Positions 46,183-55,774 of a stretch of 64,000 nucleotides of DNA are shown here, in pieces. The DNA is from Cloacibacterium sp. TD35 (GTDB taxonomy: Bacteria > Bacteroidota > Bacteroidia > Flavobacteriales > Weeksellaceae): NCBI RefSeq assembly GCF_028864635.1, contig NZ_CP104850.1, positions 998,001 to 1,062,000 of the forward strand. The letters are read 5' to 3'. A program made the translations under genes and the position numbers. The notes below the pieces were generated by a model. That model saw only the letters and a list, made by a program, of their open reading frames with translations. It had not been told where the DNA came from and did not search any database. Every line of letters starts with the position of its first letter. Position 1 is the first letter of the stretch.

Positions 46183-46758
46183 ATGAAAAACAAACTTTTA
46201 CTTCTTATTTTGCTGGTCTTTTCTACCTTGTCGTTTTCACAAACTTCTCAGGAATTAGACAAAGCAATCATGAGTAAAGATCCTAAAGTGATTGCAGAAT
46301 TTATTAATAAGTATCCTAATAATAAAAACACTCCTTTTCTACAAAGAAAATTAAACAGCTTAACTGGGAGTGGAAGTGCAGCCGCTAAGCCAAGTATAGA
46401 ACCTCTGAATACCGAAAAATTAGAAAAACAGGTAGAAAAAAGTGAAGCAAAAGGAGAGCCAGATGCTAAAGCAAAACGTACAGCAGAAGTTCTTACACAC
46501 TTATTTAATAATGACCCCAGTAAAAAAGATGCTTACGTTTTGATTAGAAATAAGTCTGAATGTAACCTCATTGTAAAATTCGAAGGAAAAAAATTCTATA
46601 ATCTAGATGTTCCTAGAATGGGTGAAAACTATATTCTAGTTCAAAAAGGAACGTACAGGATTACCACCATGATTTGTAATGCACAATATGCATCGGTAAA
46701 AAATATAACTCAAGATGTAGAAATCAACTTGAATGCAGCAAAAAAAGTCAGAAAATAA
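46183..46758 (+). CDS. Secreted DUF6759-like protein (paralogue of 19517-20044)
   Basis: 191 residues, signal peptide about 1-20 (TLSFSQ). Residues 25-55 resemble a short helical repeat (KDPKVIAEFINKYPNNKNTP), followed by an Ala/Lys/Glu-rich linker. The C-terminal 85 residues (AYVLIRNKSECNLIVKFEGK ... KGTYRITTMICNAQYASVKN) align with the protein at 19517-20044, with both Cys conserved and identical spacing around S-x-C-N. The stop codon lies within the terminator stem. Divergent from tsf. Function unknown; the two proteins may be periplasmic or outer-membrane associated. Confidence 0.65.
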   Translation: MKNKLLLLILLVFSTLSFSQTSQELDKAIMSKDPKVIAEFINKYPNNKNTPFLQRKLNSLTGSGSAAAKPSIEPLNTEKLEKQVEKSEAKGEPDAKAKRTAEVLTHLFNNDPSKKDAYVLIRNKSECNLIVKFEGKKFYNLDVPRMGENYILVQKGTYRITTMICNAQYASVKNITQDVEINLNAAKKVRK

Positions 46759-46776
46759 TTTCTGACTTTTTTTATT
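46740..46776. terminator. Bidirectional terminator between the DUF6759-like gene and accA
   Basis: AAAAAAAGTCAGAAA pairs with TTTCTGACTTTTTTT. The left arm includes the last codons and stop of the plus-strand gene. Confidence 0.8.
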
Positions 46777-46797
46777 TAAATAATATTTTGTAATAAA

Positions 46798-47754
46798 TTA
46801 ACCTACAAATTTACCCATTGCAATAAATTTCTCTTGTCTGTGATTTATCAATTCATCACCAGTGAAATTTTTGAGAGACTTGATGTTGGTTAAAATGCTT
46901 TTCTTTACATTATCATACGCAATTTGCGGATCATAGTGTGCACCACCAAGCGGTTCTTCTATAATACCATCGATGATTTTCTCTTTCAGCATATCTTGTG
47001 GAGTAAGTTTTAATGCATTAGCAGCAGTTTCTTTATACTCCCAACTTCTCCATAAGATAGAAGAGCAACTTTCTGGTGCGATTACAGAGTACCAAGTATT
47101 TTCTAGCATATACACTTTATTTCCTACACCAATTCCTAAAGCACCACCAGAAGCCCCTTCTCCAATAATAATGGTGATAATAGGTGTCTTCATTTGGCAC
47201 ATTTCATAGATGTTTCTTGCAATGGCTTCACCTTGCCCTCTTTCTTCGGCTTCTAGACCAGGATAAGCTCCAGGAGTGTCAATGAAAGTAATCACAGGAA
47301 TTCTGAATTTTTCTGCCAATTTCATTAATCTAAGCGCTTTTCTGTATCCTTCAGGGTTACTCATCCCGAATCTTCTGCGCTGTCTTTCCTTAGTTGTTCT
47401 TCCTTTTTGAGTTCCGATAATCATTACACTTTGACCGTCTATTTTTGCAAGACCTCCTACCATAGCAGGATCATCAGCAAAATTTCTATCACCGTGTAAT
47501 TCTACAAAACTATCTTTGTCTACTATTCCATTAATAAAGTCTAATGTGTATGGTCTGTCTGGATGACGTGATAGCTGAACTCTTTGCCAAGGCGTAAGAT
47601 TTCCGTAGATTTCTTTCTTTTTTTCGATGATTTTGTCTTCAATTTGGCTGCAAGCCAATTTCATATCTACACCGCTTTCTTCACCAACTAAAGAACAAGT
47701 TTGGTATTGTTCCATTAACTCCTTAATTGGTAATTCAAAATCTAAATATTCCAT
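46798..47754 (-). CDS. accA: Acetyl-CoA carboxylase carboxyltransferase, alpha subunit
   Basis: 318 residues. With AccD it moves the carboxyl group from biotin to acetyl-CoA, giving malonyl-CoA for fatty acid synthesis. [58 protein letters not shown] and [20 protein letters not shown] are conserved, the last forming oxyanion-hole glycines. accD is not in the window; accB and accC are 4-5 kb away. A TACATTTG element (complement of 47777-47784) is 22 bases before the ATG. Confidence 0.97.
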   Translation of the reverse strand: MEYLDFELPIKELMEQYQTCSLVGEESGVDMKLACSQIEDKIIEKKKEIYGNLTPWQRVQLSRHPDRPYTLDFINGIVDKDSFVELHGDRNFADDPAMVGGLAKIDGQSVMIIGTQKGRTTKERQRRRFGMSNPEGYRKALRLMKLAEKFRIPVITFIDTPGAYPGLEAEERGQGEAIARNIYEMCQMKTPIITIIIGEGASGGALGIGVGNKVYMLENTWYSVIAPESCSSILWRSWEYKETAANALKLTPQDMLKEKIIDGIIEEPLGGAHYDPQIAYDNVKKSILTNIKSLKNFTGDELINHRQEKFIAMGKFVG

Positions 47755-47776
47755 TTTTTGTTTAGAATTAATCCTC

Positions 47777-47784
47777 CAAATGTA
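47777..47784 (-). promoter_or_regulatory. -7 promoter element of accA
   Basis: Minus-strand TACATTTG, 22 bases before the ATG. Confidence 0.5.
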
Positions 47785-47807
47785 GTAAAATTTCTTGTTT
47801 GAAAGAA

Positions 47808-49319
47808 TTATTTTATTTTTTCTATGGCTAATTTTAGCCTTGTTATACTTTCTTCTTTACCCAAAATTTCTAATAAATCTGGCACGTCTGGTCCTTTTAA
47901 TTCCCCTACTAGAGCGAGTCTAAGCGGCATCATGACTTTCCCAAAGCCTAAACCTTTTTCTTCTACAAAATGATGAATTTCTTCTTTCAAAATTTCTGAT
48001 TTAAATTCTGTAGTGTTTAATTTTTCTGAAAGTTCTGTCATAAGAGAAGAAGTCTCATCATTCCAAGCTTTTTTTACCGCTTTTTCATCATAAGCATTAG
48101 GTGCTTCGAAAAAGAATTTTCCTTGAGTATAAATATCTTTCACGAAAGTGGCTCTTTCTTTCATTAAGCCAATAATCTTTAATAAAGTTTCGTCTGAAAG
48201 ATTGATGTTTTTGGTTTCTTCTAGAGTTTTAAAACTTTCTAAAAGCTCTTCTTTAGAATGTCTCTGAAGATATTGATGATTAAACCATTCTGCTTTTTCT
48301 TTAGAAAATCTTGCACCTGCTTTGTGAACTTTATGCAAGTCAAACTCTGCAGCCATTTCTTCTAGGCTTAGGATTTCCTTGTCGTCTGAAGGGGACCAGC
48401 CTAAGAGAGCCAAGAAATTTACAAAAGCTTCAGGCAAATAGCCTTCTTCTTTATAGCCTTTATACGTTTCGCCAGTTGCTTCGTCATAAAAATTCATTGG
48501 GAAAACTGGGAATCCAAATTTTGCACCATCTCTTTTGCTTAATTTTCCTTTTCCTTCTGGTTTTAGAATTAGAGAAAGGTGGGCAAATTCTGGAGCAGTC
48601 CAACCCATTGCTTCATATAATAAAACGTGTAAAGGCATTGAAGGAAGCCATTCTTCACCACGAATGACGTGGGTGATTTCCATTTCGTGGTCATCTATAA
48701 TATTAGCGAAGTGATAGGTAGGCATTCCATCATTTTTTACCAAAACTTTATCATCTAAAGTATTGGTGTTTACAGAAGATTTTCCTCTGATGATGTCTTC
48801 TAGATTTACAATTCTATCAATCGGCATTTTAAATCTTACTACGTAAGGAACATTTTGATTGATGAGTTCCTGAGTTTCTTGTTCAGAAAGCGTAAGACTG
48901 TTTCTCATACTGTTTCTAGTAAAATTATTGTATGAAAAAACTTCGCCTTTTGCTTCGTACTCTGCTCTTACTTTTTCTAATTCTTCTGGCGTGTCAAAAG
49001 CAATATACGCATAATCTGTTTTTAGGATTTCTGCAGTGTATTTGTCGTAAATATCTCTTCTTTCTGATTGTCTATATGGTCCGAAGTTTCCTCCGTGAAT
49101 AGGGGATTCGTCAGGGACAATGCCGCACCATTCTAGAGCTTTCATAATGTATTCTTCTGCGCCCTCTACATATCTTGCTGTATCTGTATCTTCTATTCTT
49201 AGAACGAAATCTCCACCTTGATTTTTGGCAAAAAGATAATCGTATAACGCTGTTCTTACACCACCTAAATGTAAAGGTCCAGTAGGGCTTGGTGCAAAAC
49301 GCACTCTTACTTTGCTCAT
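47808..49319 (-). CDS. gltX: Glutamyl-tRNA synthetase
   Basis: 503 residues, class I synthetase. [20 protein letters not shown] carries the HIGH-type motif (HLGG, about 17-20) and [16 protein letters not shown] the KMSKS-type motif (KLSKR, near 258). [20 protein letters not shown] is also typical. It may be a discriminating or non-discriminating enzyme; the anticodon-binding domain (about 340-503) cannot settle this by eye. A TAAATTTG element (complement of 49339-49346) is 19 bases before the ATG. Confidence 0.97.
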   Translation of the reverse strand: MSKVRVRFAPSPTGPLHLGGVRTALYDYLFAKNQGGDFVLRIEDTDTARYVEGAEEYIMKALEWCGIVPDESPIHGGNFGPYRQSERRDIYDKYTAEILKTDYAYIAFDTPEELEKVRAEYEAKGEVFSYNNFTRNSMRNSLTLSEQETQELINQNVPYVVRFKMPIDRIVNLEDIIRGKSSVNTNTLDDKVLVKNDGMPTYHFANIIDDHEMEITHVIRGEEWLPSMPLHVLLYEAMGWTAPEFAHLSLILKPEGKGKLSKRDGAKFGFPVFPMNFYDEATGETYKGYKEEGYLPEAFVNFLALLGWSPSDDKEILSLEEMAAEFDLHKVHKAGARFSKEKAEWFNHQYLQRHSKEELLESFKTLEETKNINLSDETLLKIIGLMKERATFVKDIYTQGKFFFEAPNAYDEKAVKKAWNDETSSLMTELSEKLNTTEFKSEILKEEIHHFVEEKGLGFGKVMMPLRLALVGELKGPDVPDLLEILGKEESITRLKLAIEKIK

Positions 49320-49338
49320 TTTATGAAATTTTAAGTTG

Positions 49339-49346
49339 CAAATTTA
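49339..49346 (-). promoter_or_regulatory. -7 promoter element of gltX
   Basis: Minus-strand TAAATTTG, 19 bases before the ATG at 49319. Confidence 0.5.
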
Positions 49347-49397
49347 CGATTTTTATAGTTTTCTGATTATTATACGGTACCTAAAATTTTTATTTCT

Positions 49398-49405
49398 TAA
49401 TTTTG
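49398..49405 (+). promoter_or_regulatory. -7 promoter element of the cupin gene
   Basis: TAATTTTG ends 23 bases before the ATG at 49429. Confidence 0.5.
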
Positions 49406-49428
49406 CGTTCTAATTTAAATTTAAAAGT

Positions 49429-49773
49429 ATGCTAGAAGTTGGAGAAAGACCTTGGGGAAAATATTTTGTTTTGCAAGATGAGCCTAATTTTAAATTGAAG
49501 CGAATAGAAGTTTTGCCTAATCAAAGACTTTCTTATCAGTACCATCATCATCGTCAAGAATTTTGGACTTTAGTAGAAGGAGAGGCGGTAGTAGTGTTAG
49601 ATGGTGAAGAAAATTTCTTACAATATGGGCAGAGTATTTTTATTCCTCAAGGAGCTAAACATAGAATAGAAAATCGTACAGATAAACTTTTGGTTTTTGT
49701 AGAAGTACAAACTGGAACTTATTTTGGCGAAGATGATATCATAAGGTTACAAGACGATTACGAAAGAAATTAA
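49429..49773 (+). CDS. Cupin protein of the mannose-6-phosphate isomerase type II group
   Basis: 114 residues forming one cupin barrel. RPWGKYFVLQD, the metal motif YQYHHHRQEFWTLVEGEA (H-x-H-x5-E, about 37-53) and GQSIFIPQGAKHRIEN with the last His match the C-terminal isomerase domain of type II mannose-1-phosphate guanylyltransferase/phosphomannose isomerase. The guanylyltransferase half is missing, so it is a stand-alone isomerase-type cupin; such short forms are common in this phylum. Sugar specificity is not certain. Confidence 0.75.
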   Translation: MLEVGERPWGKYFVLQDEPNFKLKRIEVLPNQRLSYQYHHHRQEFWTLVEGEAVVVLDGEENFLQYGQSIFIPQGAKHRIENRTDKLLVFVEVQTGTYFGEDDIIRLQDDYERN

Positions 49774-49776
49774 ACT

Positions 49777-49807
49777 AAAAAAATCCCGAACATTTCGGGA
49801 TTTTTTT
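49777..49807. terminator. Bidirectional terminator between the cupin gene and rocD
   Basis: AAATCCCGAA pairs with TTCGGGATTT around a CAT loop, A and T runs outside. Confidence 0.85.
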
Positions 49808-51045
49808 TAGTTCTTATAATTTAAAATTACTTTTTCTATAATGGCAACACACTCTAGCAGTTGTTCTCTAGTAATTACCAAAGGTGGTGCAAGTCTTATA
49901 ATATTGCCATGAGTAGGTTTTGCTAACAAGCCATTTTCTGCAAATTGTAAACAAAGATTCCATGCTGTAGATGATTCTGGACTGTCATTTACCAAAATAG
50001 CATTTAATAAACCTTTTCCTCTTACTTGATAAATCAAGTCTGTTTTTGCAATGATTTTCTGAATTTCTGCACGGAAAAACTTTCCTAATTCGTCTGCTCT
50101 TTCTGATAATTTTTCTTCTTCTACGACATCTAAAGCTGCTACTGCTACTGCACAAGCCAATGGATTCCCTCCAAAAGTAGAACCATGTTGGCCAGGATGA
50201 ATAACTTGCATAATGTTATCATTTGCTAAAACGGCAGAAACAGGATACATTCCTCCAGAAAGTGCTTTGCCTAAGATTAGAATATCTGGCTGAACATTTT
50301 CATGATGACAAGCAATTAATTTTCCTGTTCTAGCAATACCCGTTTGAACTTCGTCTGCAACGAATAGAACACTATGTTTTTTACATAATTCTGAAGCATT
50401 TTTTAAATATCCTTCATCTGGAACATATACACCAGCTTCTCCTTGAATAGGCTCTACTAAAAATGCGGCGATGTGTTCTGCTTCATCTTCTAAAACCTTT
50501 GCTAGTGCTTCAATATCGTTATACGGAATTCTTATAAAACCAGGTGTGAATGGTCCGTAATTATTATGTGCGTCTTTGTCATTAGAAAAAGAAACGATGG
50601 TGGTGGTTCTTCCGTGGAAGTTGTTTTCACAAACAATTATTTTAGCATATCCGTCTTTAATTCCTTTAACTTCGTAGCTCCATTTTCTAGCAAGTTTAAT
50701 AGCGGTTTCTACTGCTTCTGCGCCAGAATTCATCGGAAGAACTTTGTCAAATCCAAAAAGAGAAGTGATTTTTTTCTCGTATTCTCCTAAATTTGAATTG
50801 TAGAACGCTCTAGATGTAAGAGAAAGTTTCTGAGCTTGGTCTGTAAGTGCTTTTACAATCTTTGGGTGAGAATGTCCTTGATTTACAGCGGAATATGCTG
50901 ATAGAAAATCAAAATATTGTTTTCCTTCTACATCCCAAACGTATACACCCTCTCCTTTATCTAATACAACAGGAAGCGGATGATAGTTATGAGCACCATG
51001 TTTATCTTCTAAATCTATATAGTATTGAGCGTTTTTTGTAGACAT
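49807..51045 (-). CDS. rocD: Ornithine aminotransferase
   Basis: 412 residues, class III PLP-dependent enzyme converting ornithine and 2-oxoglutarate to glutamate semialdehyde and glutamate. [53 protein letters not shown], the PLP-contacting [14 protein letters not shown] and the Schiff-base Lys in [18 protein letters not shown] are diagnostic for ornithine rather than acetylornithine aminotransferase ([16 protein letters not shown]-like WSYEVKG). It supports use of arginine/ornithine as nitrogen source together with ctlX elsewhere in the window. Confidence 0.94.
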   Translation of the reverse strand: MSTKNAQYYIDLEDKHGAHNYHPLPVVLDKGEGVYVWDVEGKQYFDFLSAYSAVNQGHSHPKIVKALTDQAQKLSLTSRAFYNSNLGEYEKKITSLFGFDKVLPMNSGAEAVETAIKLARKWSYEVKGIKDGYAKIIVCENNFHGRTTTIVSFSNDKDAHNNYGPFTPGFIRIPYNDIEALAKVLEDEAEHIAAFLVEPIQGEAGVYVPDEGYLKNASELCKKHSVLFVADEVQTGIARTGKLIACHHENVQPDILILGKALSGGMYPVSAVLANDNIMQVIHPGQHGSTFGGNPLACAVAVAALDVVEEEKLSERADELGKFFRAEIQKIIAKTDLIYQVRGKGLLNAILVNDSPESSTAWNLCLQFAENGLLAKPTHGNIIRLAPPLVITREQLLECVAIIEKVILNYKN

Positions 51046-51102
51046 ATATGTATTATTGAATTTTTACAAATTTACATTTTAATTTTAGAATTCTTCAATA
51101 AA

Positions 51103-51130
51103 AAAAGTTGCCTTTTTCAAGACAACTTTT
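51103..51130 (-). terminator. Terminator of the accB-accC unit
   Basis: AAAAGTTG pairs with CAACTTTT, and on the minus strand a T-run follows. Confidence 0.65.
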
Positions 51131-51147
51131 CATTTATTTAAAACATT

Positions 51148-52506
51148 TTAAATAATGTTTTCGTAAGATTTATCCATTACAAAATCTTCCATAAATTTAG
51201 TGGTGTAGTTTCCTGCAAGATAATCAGGATGCTCCATCAATTGTCTATGGAAAGGAATGGTTGTTTTAATTCCTGCAATGTAGAATTCTTCTAATGCACG
51301 TTTCATTTTTGCAATTGCTTCTTCTCTAGTCTGTGCTGTAGTAATAATTTTAGCAATCATAGAGTCATAGTTAGAAGGAATGGTATATCCTTTGTAAACG
51401 TGAGTATCTACTCTTACGCCGTGACCTCCAGGAATGTTCAATTCTGTGATTTTTCCAGGGCTCGGACGGAAATCATTAAAAGGATCTTCCGCATTAATTC
51501 TACATTCTATAGAATGTAATTTTGGATAGTAATTTTTGCCAGAAATAGATTGACCAGCTGCCAATAGAATTTGTTCTCTAATTAGGTCAAAATCTACAAC
51601 TTGTTCAGTGATAGGGTGCTCTACTTGAATTCTGGTATTCATTTCCATAAAATAGAAATTTCTATGTTTGTCTACTAAGAATTCTATAGTTCCTACTCCT
51701 TCATAACCAATATACTCTGCCGCTTTTACAGCAGCTTCTCCCATTTTTTCTCTCAATTCTTCGGTCATAAATGGAGATGGAGTTTCTTCGGTTAGTTTTT
51801 GATTTCTTCTCTGAACAGAGCAATCTCTTTCTGAAAGGTGGCATGCTTTACCATATTGGTCTCCAGCAATTTGAATTTCGATATGTCTTGGTTCTTCGAT
51901 AAGTTTTTCCATATACATACCTCCATTTCCGAAAGCTGCGGTAGCTTCTTGTACAGCAGAATCCCATAAATCTCTTAAGTTTTCTGCTTTCCAAACAGCA
52001 CGCATTCCTTTTCCACCACCACCAGCTGTAGCTTTAATCATTACAGGATAGCCTATTTCTTCAGCTAATTTAGCAGCGGTTTCATAGTTAGGAACTAAGC
52101 CATCAGAACCAGGAACACAAGGTACACCAGCTTCCTTCATGGTAGATTTAGCCGTAGCTTTGTCTCCCATTTTTTCTATTTGCTCTGGAGTAGCACCAAT
52201 GAATTTTATTCCATTTTTTTGACAAATTCTTGAAAAATTTGCATTCTCTGATAAGAATCCGTAACCAGGATGAATGGCATCTGCATTGGTAATTTCTGCA
52301 GCAGCAATGATATTAGAAATTTTAAGATAAGAATCTTTACTTACAGGTGGTCCTATACAAACAGCTTCGTCTGCGAATCTCACATGCAAGCTGTCTTTGT
52401 CTGCAGTAGAGTAAACTGCTACCGTTTTGATTCCCATCTCTTTACAAGTACGAAGAATCCTCATAGCAATCTCTCCACGATTGGCAATTAATATTTTTTT
52501 GAACAT
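51148..52506 (-). CDS. accC: Biotin carboxylase subunit of acetyl-CoA carboxylase
   Basis: 452 residues, standard length. ATP-grasp enzyme that carboxylates biotin on Acc[21 protein letters not shown], the nucleotide loop [51 protein letters not shown] and [20 protein letters not shown] are conserved. It follows accB after 84 bases, which hold a small repeat of TCAATTATCAATCATCAATC type sequence. Cotranscribed with accB. Confidence 0.97.
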   Translation of the reverse strand: MFKKILIANRGEIAMRILRTCKEMGIKTVAVYSTADKDSLHVRFADEAVCIGPPVSKDSYLKISNIIAAAEITNADAIHPGYGFLSENANFSRICQKNGIKFIGATPEQIEKMGDKATAKSTMKEAGVPCVPGSDGLVPNYETAAKLAEEIGYPVMIKATAGGGGKGMRAVWKAENLRDLWDSAVQEATAAFGNGGMYMEKLIEEPRHIEIQIAGDQYGKACHLSERDCSVQRRNQKLTEETPSPFMTEELREKMGEAAVKAAEYIGYEGVGTIEFLVDKHRNFYFMEMNTRIQVEHPITEQVVDFDLIREQILLAAGQSISGKNYYPKLHSIECRINAEDPFNDFRPSPGKITELNIPGGHGVRVDTHVYKGYTIPSNYDSMIAKIITTAQTREEAIAKMKRALEEFYIAGIKTTIPFHRQLMEHPDYLAGNYTTKFMEDFVMDKSYENII

Positions 52507-52590
52507 CTTAATATAATTTGAAAATTTGAAAATGTAATAATTTGAAAATTTTGTTGATTAAATCAATTATCAATCATCAATCATCAATTA

Positions 52591-53073
52591 TTAAGAAGGG
52601 TCTACTAAGAATAATGGTTGATCATATTCTACAGGAGAAGCGTCATCTACTAAAATTTTAACAATTTTACCAGAAACTTCTGCTTCAATCTGGTTGAATA
52701 ATTTCATTGCTTCGATTACACAAACTACTGTGTCATTTTTTACTTCACTACCTACATTTACGAATACATCTTTGTCTGGAGATGGTTTTCTGTAGAAAGT
52801 ACCAATCATAGGAGACTTGATAGTAATGTATTTGCTGTCATCAGAAGAAGCTGATTCAGATTTTGTTTCGGTAGCAGGTGCAGCAGCTGGAGCGGCAACT
52901 GGAGCTGCGGCAGGAGCTTGATATGCTACGGGTTGAGGTACATAACTTACTGCTTCACTACCAGCAAGTGGAGTTTTTATGTTAATTTCGAAATCTTTTG
53001 TTTTGTATTTCACTTCAGAAACACCAGCTTTTGCTACGAATCTTATAAGATTTAATAATTCTTTAGAGTCCAT
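52591..53073 (-). CDS. accB: Biotin carboxyl carrier protein
   Basis: 160 residues. An N-terminal MDSKELLNLIRFVAKAGVSE segment is followed by a Pro/Ala linker (about 45-80), then the biotinyl domain with the biotinylated Lys in IEAMKLFNQIEAE. Matches AccB size and layout. First gene after the rpmF terminator; probably transcribed with accC. Confidence 0.96.
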   Translation of the reverse strand: MDSKELLNLIRFVAKAGVSEVKYKTKDFEINIKTPLAGSEAVSYVPQPVAYQAPAAAPVAAPAAAPATETKSESASSDDSKYITIKSPMIGTFYRKPSPDKDVFVNVGSEVKNDTVVCVIEAMKLFNQIEAEVSGKIVKILVDDASPVEYDQPLFLVDPS

Positions 53074-53116
53074 ATATATAATTTTTTACGGCTTCAAATA
53101 TAGTAATAAAACAACA

Positions 53117-53155
53117 AAAAACCATTCAATTTTTCATAAAAATAGAATGGTTTTT
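53117..53155 (-). terminator. Terminator of rpmF
   Basis: AAAAACCATTC (53117-53127) pairs with GAATGGTTTTT (53145-53155) over a loop of 17 bases, between rpmF and accB. Confidence 0.65.
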
Positions 53156-53189
53156 TTATCGAAAAGAAAAAAGCTATGCTTTTTCTTAA

Positions 53190-53390
53190 TTAGTCTTCAG
53201 TAGTTTCTACTTGTTTCTCTAATACTACTTTTCCTCTGTAGTATAGTTTTCCTTCATGCCAATGTGCTCTGTGATACAAGTGTAATTCACCAGTAGTTGC
53301 ATCTTTTGCTAATTGAGGAACCACAGCTTTGTAGTGAGTTCTTCTTTTATCTCTTCTAGTAGATGACTGTCTTCTTTTAGGATGTGCCAT
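53190..53390 (-). CDS. rpmF: 50S ribosomal protein L32
   Basis: 66 residues. [20 protein letters not shown] is the family signature. No zinc Cys pair is present (LYHRAHW in the usual position of CxxC/CHR), so it is the Cys-free form. It follows the DUF177 gene after 31 bases, the common yceD-rpmF arrangement. Confidence 0.96.
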   Translation of the reverse strand: MAHPKRRQSSTRRDKRRTHYKAVVPQLAKDATTGELHLYHRAHWHEGKLYYRGKVVLEKQVETTED

Positions 53391-53421
53391 TTTGTAATTC
53401 TTTAAACTTTATGTAAGATTT

Positions 53422-53946
53422 CTATTTTTTGTCTTTTAATTTTTTCAAAGCCTCCCAACGAGGGTCTATTTCGTGGGTTTCTTCTTCTTCAATTTCTTTG
53501 GGACTGAATTTTTCGATGAGTTCAAAATCTTCTTCTTTTACATTAGGAGAGATTTTTTTCATAGGAATAGATAATATTACTGCTTCGTAAATTGCCTGAG
53601 AAATGTTAAAAGCACTATCTCCTTGTGGGATGGTAATTACTTCTTCATTACTATCATCATATTCTTCTCCGAATTTCACCAAGAATTTTATTTCGTTTTC
53701 TATAGGATGAGTAAATGTTTCGCTGGTGATATCACAAACTAAATTTACTGTTCCATAGATTTTAATCAGGAAATCTAAAAATGTAGAGTGCTTTTCTAAT
53801 AGTACGTCTACATCTATTTTAGCGCCTGAAAACTCTTGTTCAGTCTCGAATAAATCAAAGAACGCTTGTTCTACTTCAAATTTAAATTCGTGCTTTCCAG
53901 TCTTAAGCCCTGAAAATGCTACGTCATAATTTCTAAATTTGTCCAT
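53422..53946 (-). CDS. DUF177/YceD family protein
   Basis: 174 residues, no signal peptide. LVCDITSETFTHPIENEIKF, KFGEEYDDSNEEVITIPQGD, and EDFELIEKFSPKEIEEEETH with the closing DPRWEALKKLKDKK are typical of DUF177 (YceD), a small protein encoded before rpmF in most bacteria and linked to 23S rRNA/ribosome biogenesis. The Cys residues found in many YceD proteins are reduced here to one. It is 48 bases after pdxA and probably in one operon with it. Confidence 0.85.
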   Translation of the reverse strand: MDKFRNYDVAFSGLKTGKHEFKFEVEQAFFDLFETEQEFSGAKIDVDVLLEKHSTFLDFLIKIYGTVNLVCDITSETFTHPIENEIKFLVKFGEEYDDSNEEVITIPQGDSAFNISQAIYEAVILSIPMKKISPNVKEEDFELIEKFSPKEIEEEETHEIDPRWEALKKLKDKK

Positions 53947-53994
53947 AAAAAATGGTGTGCAAAAATAAGTTAATTTTTTTAAATAACAAAAGTT

Positions 53995-55083
53995 TTATTC
54001 ATTTTCTTCTGGCAAATCTTCATCTATGCCATTATCATGGGCTAAAACTCTTGGTTTCAAGCGGTTTTCTATGAGCTCTTGATACTCATTTCTATTTTTA
54101 AAAATTTTAATTGCTGTAAAAATGGCCTCAGAAAAAGATTGCTCATCTGCTAAATTTTTTCCTGCAATGTCATACGCTACACCGTGATCTGGTGAGGTTC
54201 TGATGAAAGGCAGTCCAGCCGTGTAATTTACGCCTTCTTCATAAGCCAGTGTTTTAAAAGGAGCTAATCCTTGGTCATGATACATTGCCAAAACAGCATC
54301 AAATGAGCTGTATTTCTCTGGTTGGAAGAAACTGTCTGCCGGGAAAGAACCAAAAGCTAAAATTCCTTCGTCAAATAATTCTTTGATAGCAGGCTCTATA
54401 ATTTCTATCTCTTCTTTCCCAATTGCACCGCCGTCTCCAGCATGAGGATTAAGTCCTAGAATAGCAATTTTTGGTTTTTGGATGCAGAAATCTTCAATCA
54501 ATGATTGATTGAGAACTCTTACTTGATCTTTTATTTTTTGTTTAGAAATGTTTTTAGAAATTTCTGAAACAGGAATGTGATGTGTAGAAACTGCAACTTT
54601 TAATTTTTCGGTTACAAGGAACATGAGTCCTTTTTTGCCGAATTTTTCTTCAAAATAACCAGTATGACCAGCATGTTTGAAGCCTTGCTTCATCATCTCG
54701 TCTTTATTGATAGGCGCGGTTACCAAAACATCTATTTCTCCTTTCATTAAAGCATCTGTAGCTGCCTCTAGAGAATCTATTGCCATTTTAGTAGATTCTT
54801 CGGTGGGTGTCCCGAAATCTACATTTACATTGTCTTTCCAAAGATTTACAATGTTGAGTTTACCATTAGTGGCTTCTTTGGCAGTTTGTACATAATTAAA
54901 AGTGGTGTTAATCTTAAACACATTCTTTTGGTAAGAAAATAATTTTCCTGACCCGAAAATTACTGGCGTAAAAAAATCAGTAATGTTTTTATCTTTCAGT
55001 GCCTTTAGGATAATTTCTACGCCTATTCCGTTAAAATCTCCTACTGAAATTCCTACCTTAATTTTATGGTGTTTAGAACTCAT
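53995..55083 (-). CDS. pdxA: 4-Hydroxythreonine-4-phosphate dehydrogenase
   Basis: 362 residues. NAD-dependent step of pyridoxal 5'-phosphate synthesis by the DXP-dependent route. VGISVGDFNGIGVEIILKAL, the metal-binding GFKHAGHTGYFEEKFG (His), LGLNPHAGDGGAIGKEE, AMYHDQGLAPFKTLAYEEGV and TSPDHGVAYDIAG show the full set of zinc-ligand His residues. pdxJ is not in the window. A TAAATTTG element (complement of 55119-55126) is about 35 bases before the ATG. Confidence 0.97.
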   Translation of the reverse strand: MSSKHHKIKVGISVGDFNGIGVEIILKALKDKNITDFFTPVIFGSGKLFSYQKNVFKINTTFNYVQTAKEATNGKLNIVNLWKDNVNVDFGTPTEESTKMAIDSLEAATDALMKGEIDVLVTAPINKDEMMKQGFKHAGHTGYFEEKFGKKGLMFLVTEKLKVAVSTHHIPVSEISKNISKQKIKDQVRVLNQSLIEDFCIQKPKIAILGLNPHAGDGGAIGKEEIEIIEPAIKELFDEGILAFGSFPADSFFQPEKYSSFDAVLAMYHDQGLAPFKTLAYEEGVNYTAGLPFIRTSPDHGVAYDIAGKNLADEQSFSEAIFTAIKIFKNRNEYQELIENRLKPRVLAHDNGIDEDLPEENE

Positions 55084-55118
55084 TTTTAATTATCTTTGAA
55101 TTTTAAAATAGATTGTCA

Positions 55119-55126
55119 CAAATTTA
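55119..55126 (-). promoter_or_regulatory. -7 promoter element of pdxA
   Basis: Minus-strand TAAATTTG; leader of about 35 bases. Confidence 0.45.
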
Positions 55127-55186
55127 GTGATTTTTAATTTATAATCTTTACTCTAATATTTTAAACTTATAACTTATACAAACAAT

Positions 55187-55771
55187 ATGTTTACAGGAAT
55201 AATTGAAGCGACAGGAAAAGTAGAAAAATTGGAAAAGCAAGGGACTAATGTTATCTTTACTTTTAGCGGTCCTTTTACGCAGGAACTTAAAGTAGACCAG
55301 AGTTTAGCACATAACGGTTGCTGTCTTACTGTGGAAGAAATTGATGGTGATTTGTACACGGTTACAGCGATAAATGAAACGCTAGAAAAAACCAATTTAG
55401 GTGAATTAAAAGTTGGAAGCATAGTAAACTTAGAGCGTTGTATGAAAATGGATGGTAGATTAGATGGTCATATTGTTCAAGGTCACGTAGATAAAAAGGG
55501 TTCAGTTGTTTCTATTGAAAATATTGATGGAAGTTACTTTGTGACATTTACTTACGAAGAAGACGGTTCGTTCACCACTGTTCCGCAAGGTTCTATAACA
55601 GTAAACGGAATTAGCTTAACTGTTGCAAATAGTAAAGAAAATCAGTTTTCTGTAGCAATTATTCCCTATACTTGGGAACATACCAATATGAGTACTTTAA
55701 AAGTGGGAGACCGCGTAAATCTAGAATTCGATATTATTGGGAAATATGTTGCCAAGCTTATGAAGAGATAA
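55187..55771 (+). CDS. ribE: Riboflavin synthase, alpha chain
   Basis: 194 residues with two lumazine-binding domains. It converts two 6,7-dimethyl-8-ribityllumazine molecules to riboflavin. MFTGIIEATGKVEKLEKQGT and the internal repeat GHIVQGHVDKKGSV, plus NGCCLTVEEIDG and NGISLTVANSKENQF in the matching place of each half. No FMN riboswitch is visible in the 100 bases upstream. The kinase gene follows after 3 bases. Confidence 0.96.
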   Translation: MFTGIIEATGKVEKLEKQGTNVIFTFSGPFTQELKVDQSLAHNGCCLTVEEIDGDLYTVTAINETLEKTNLGELKVGSIVNLERCMKMDGRLDGHIVQGHVDKKGSVVSIENIDGSYFVTFTYEEDGSFTTVPQGSITVNGISLTVANSKENQFSVAIIPYTWEHTNMSTLKVGDRVNLEFDIIGKYVAKLMKR

Positions 55772-55774
55772 AAA

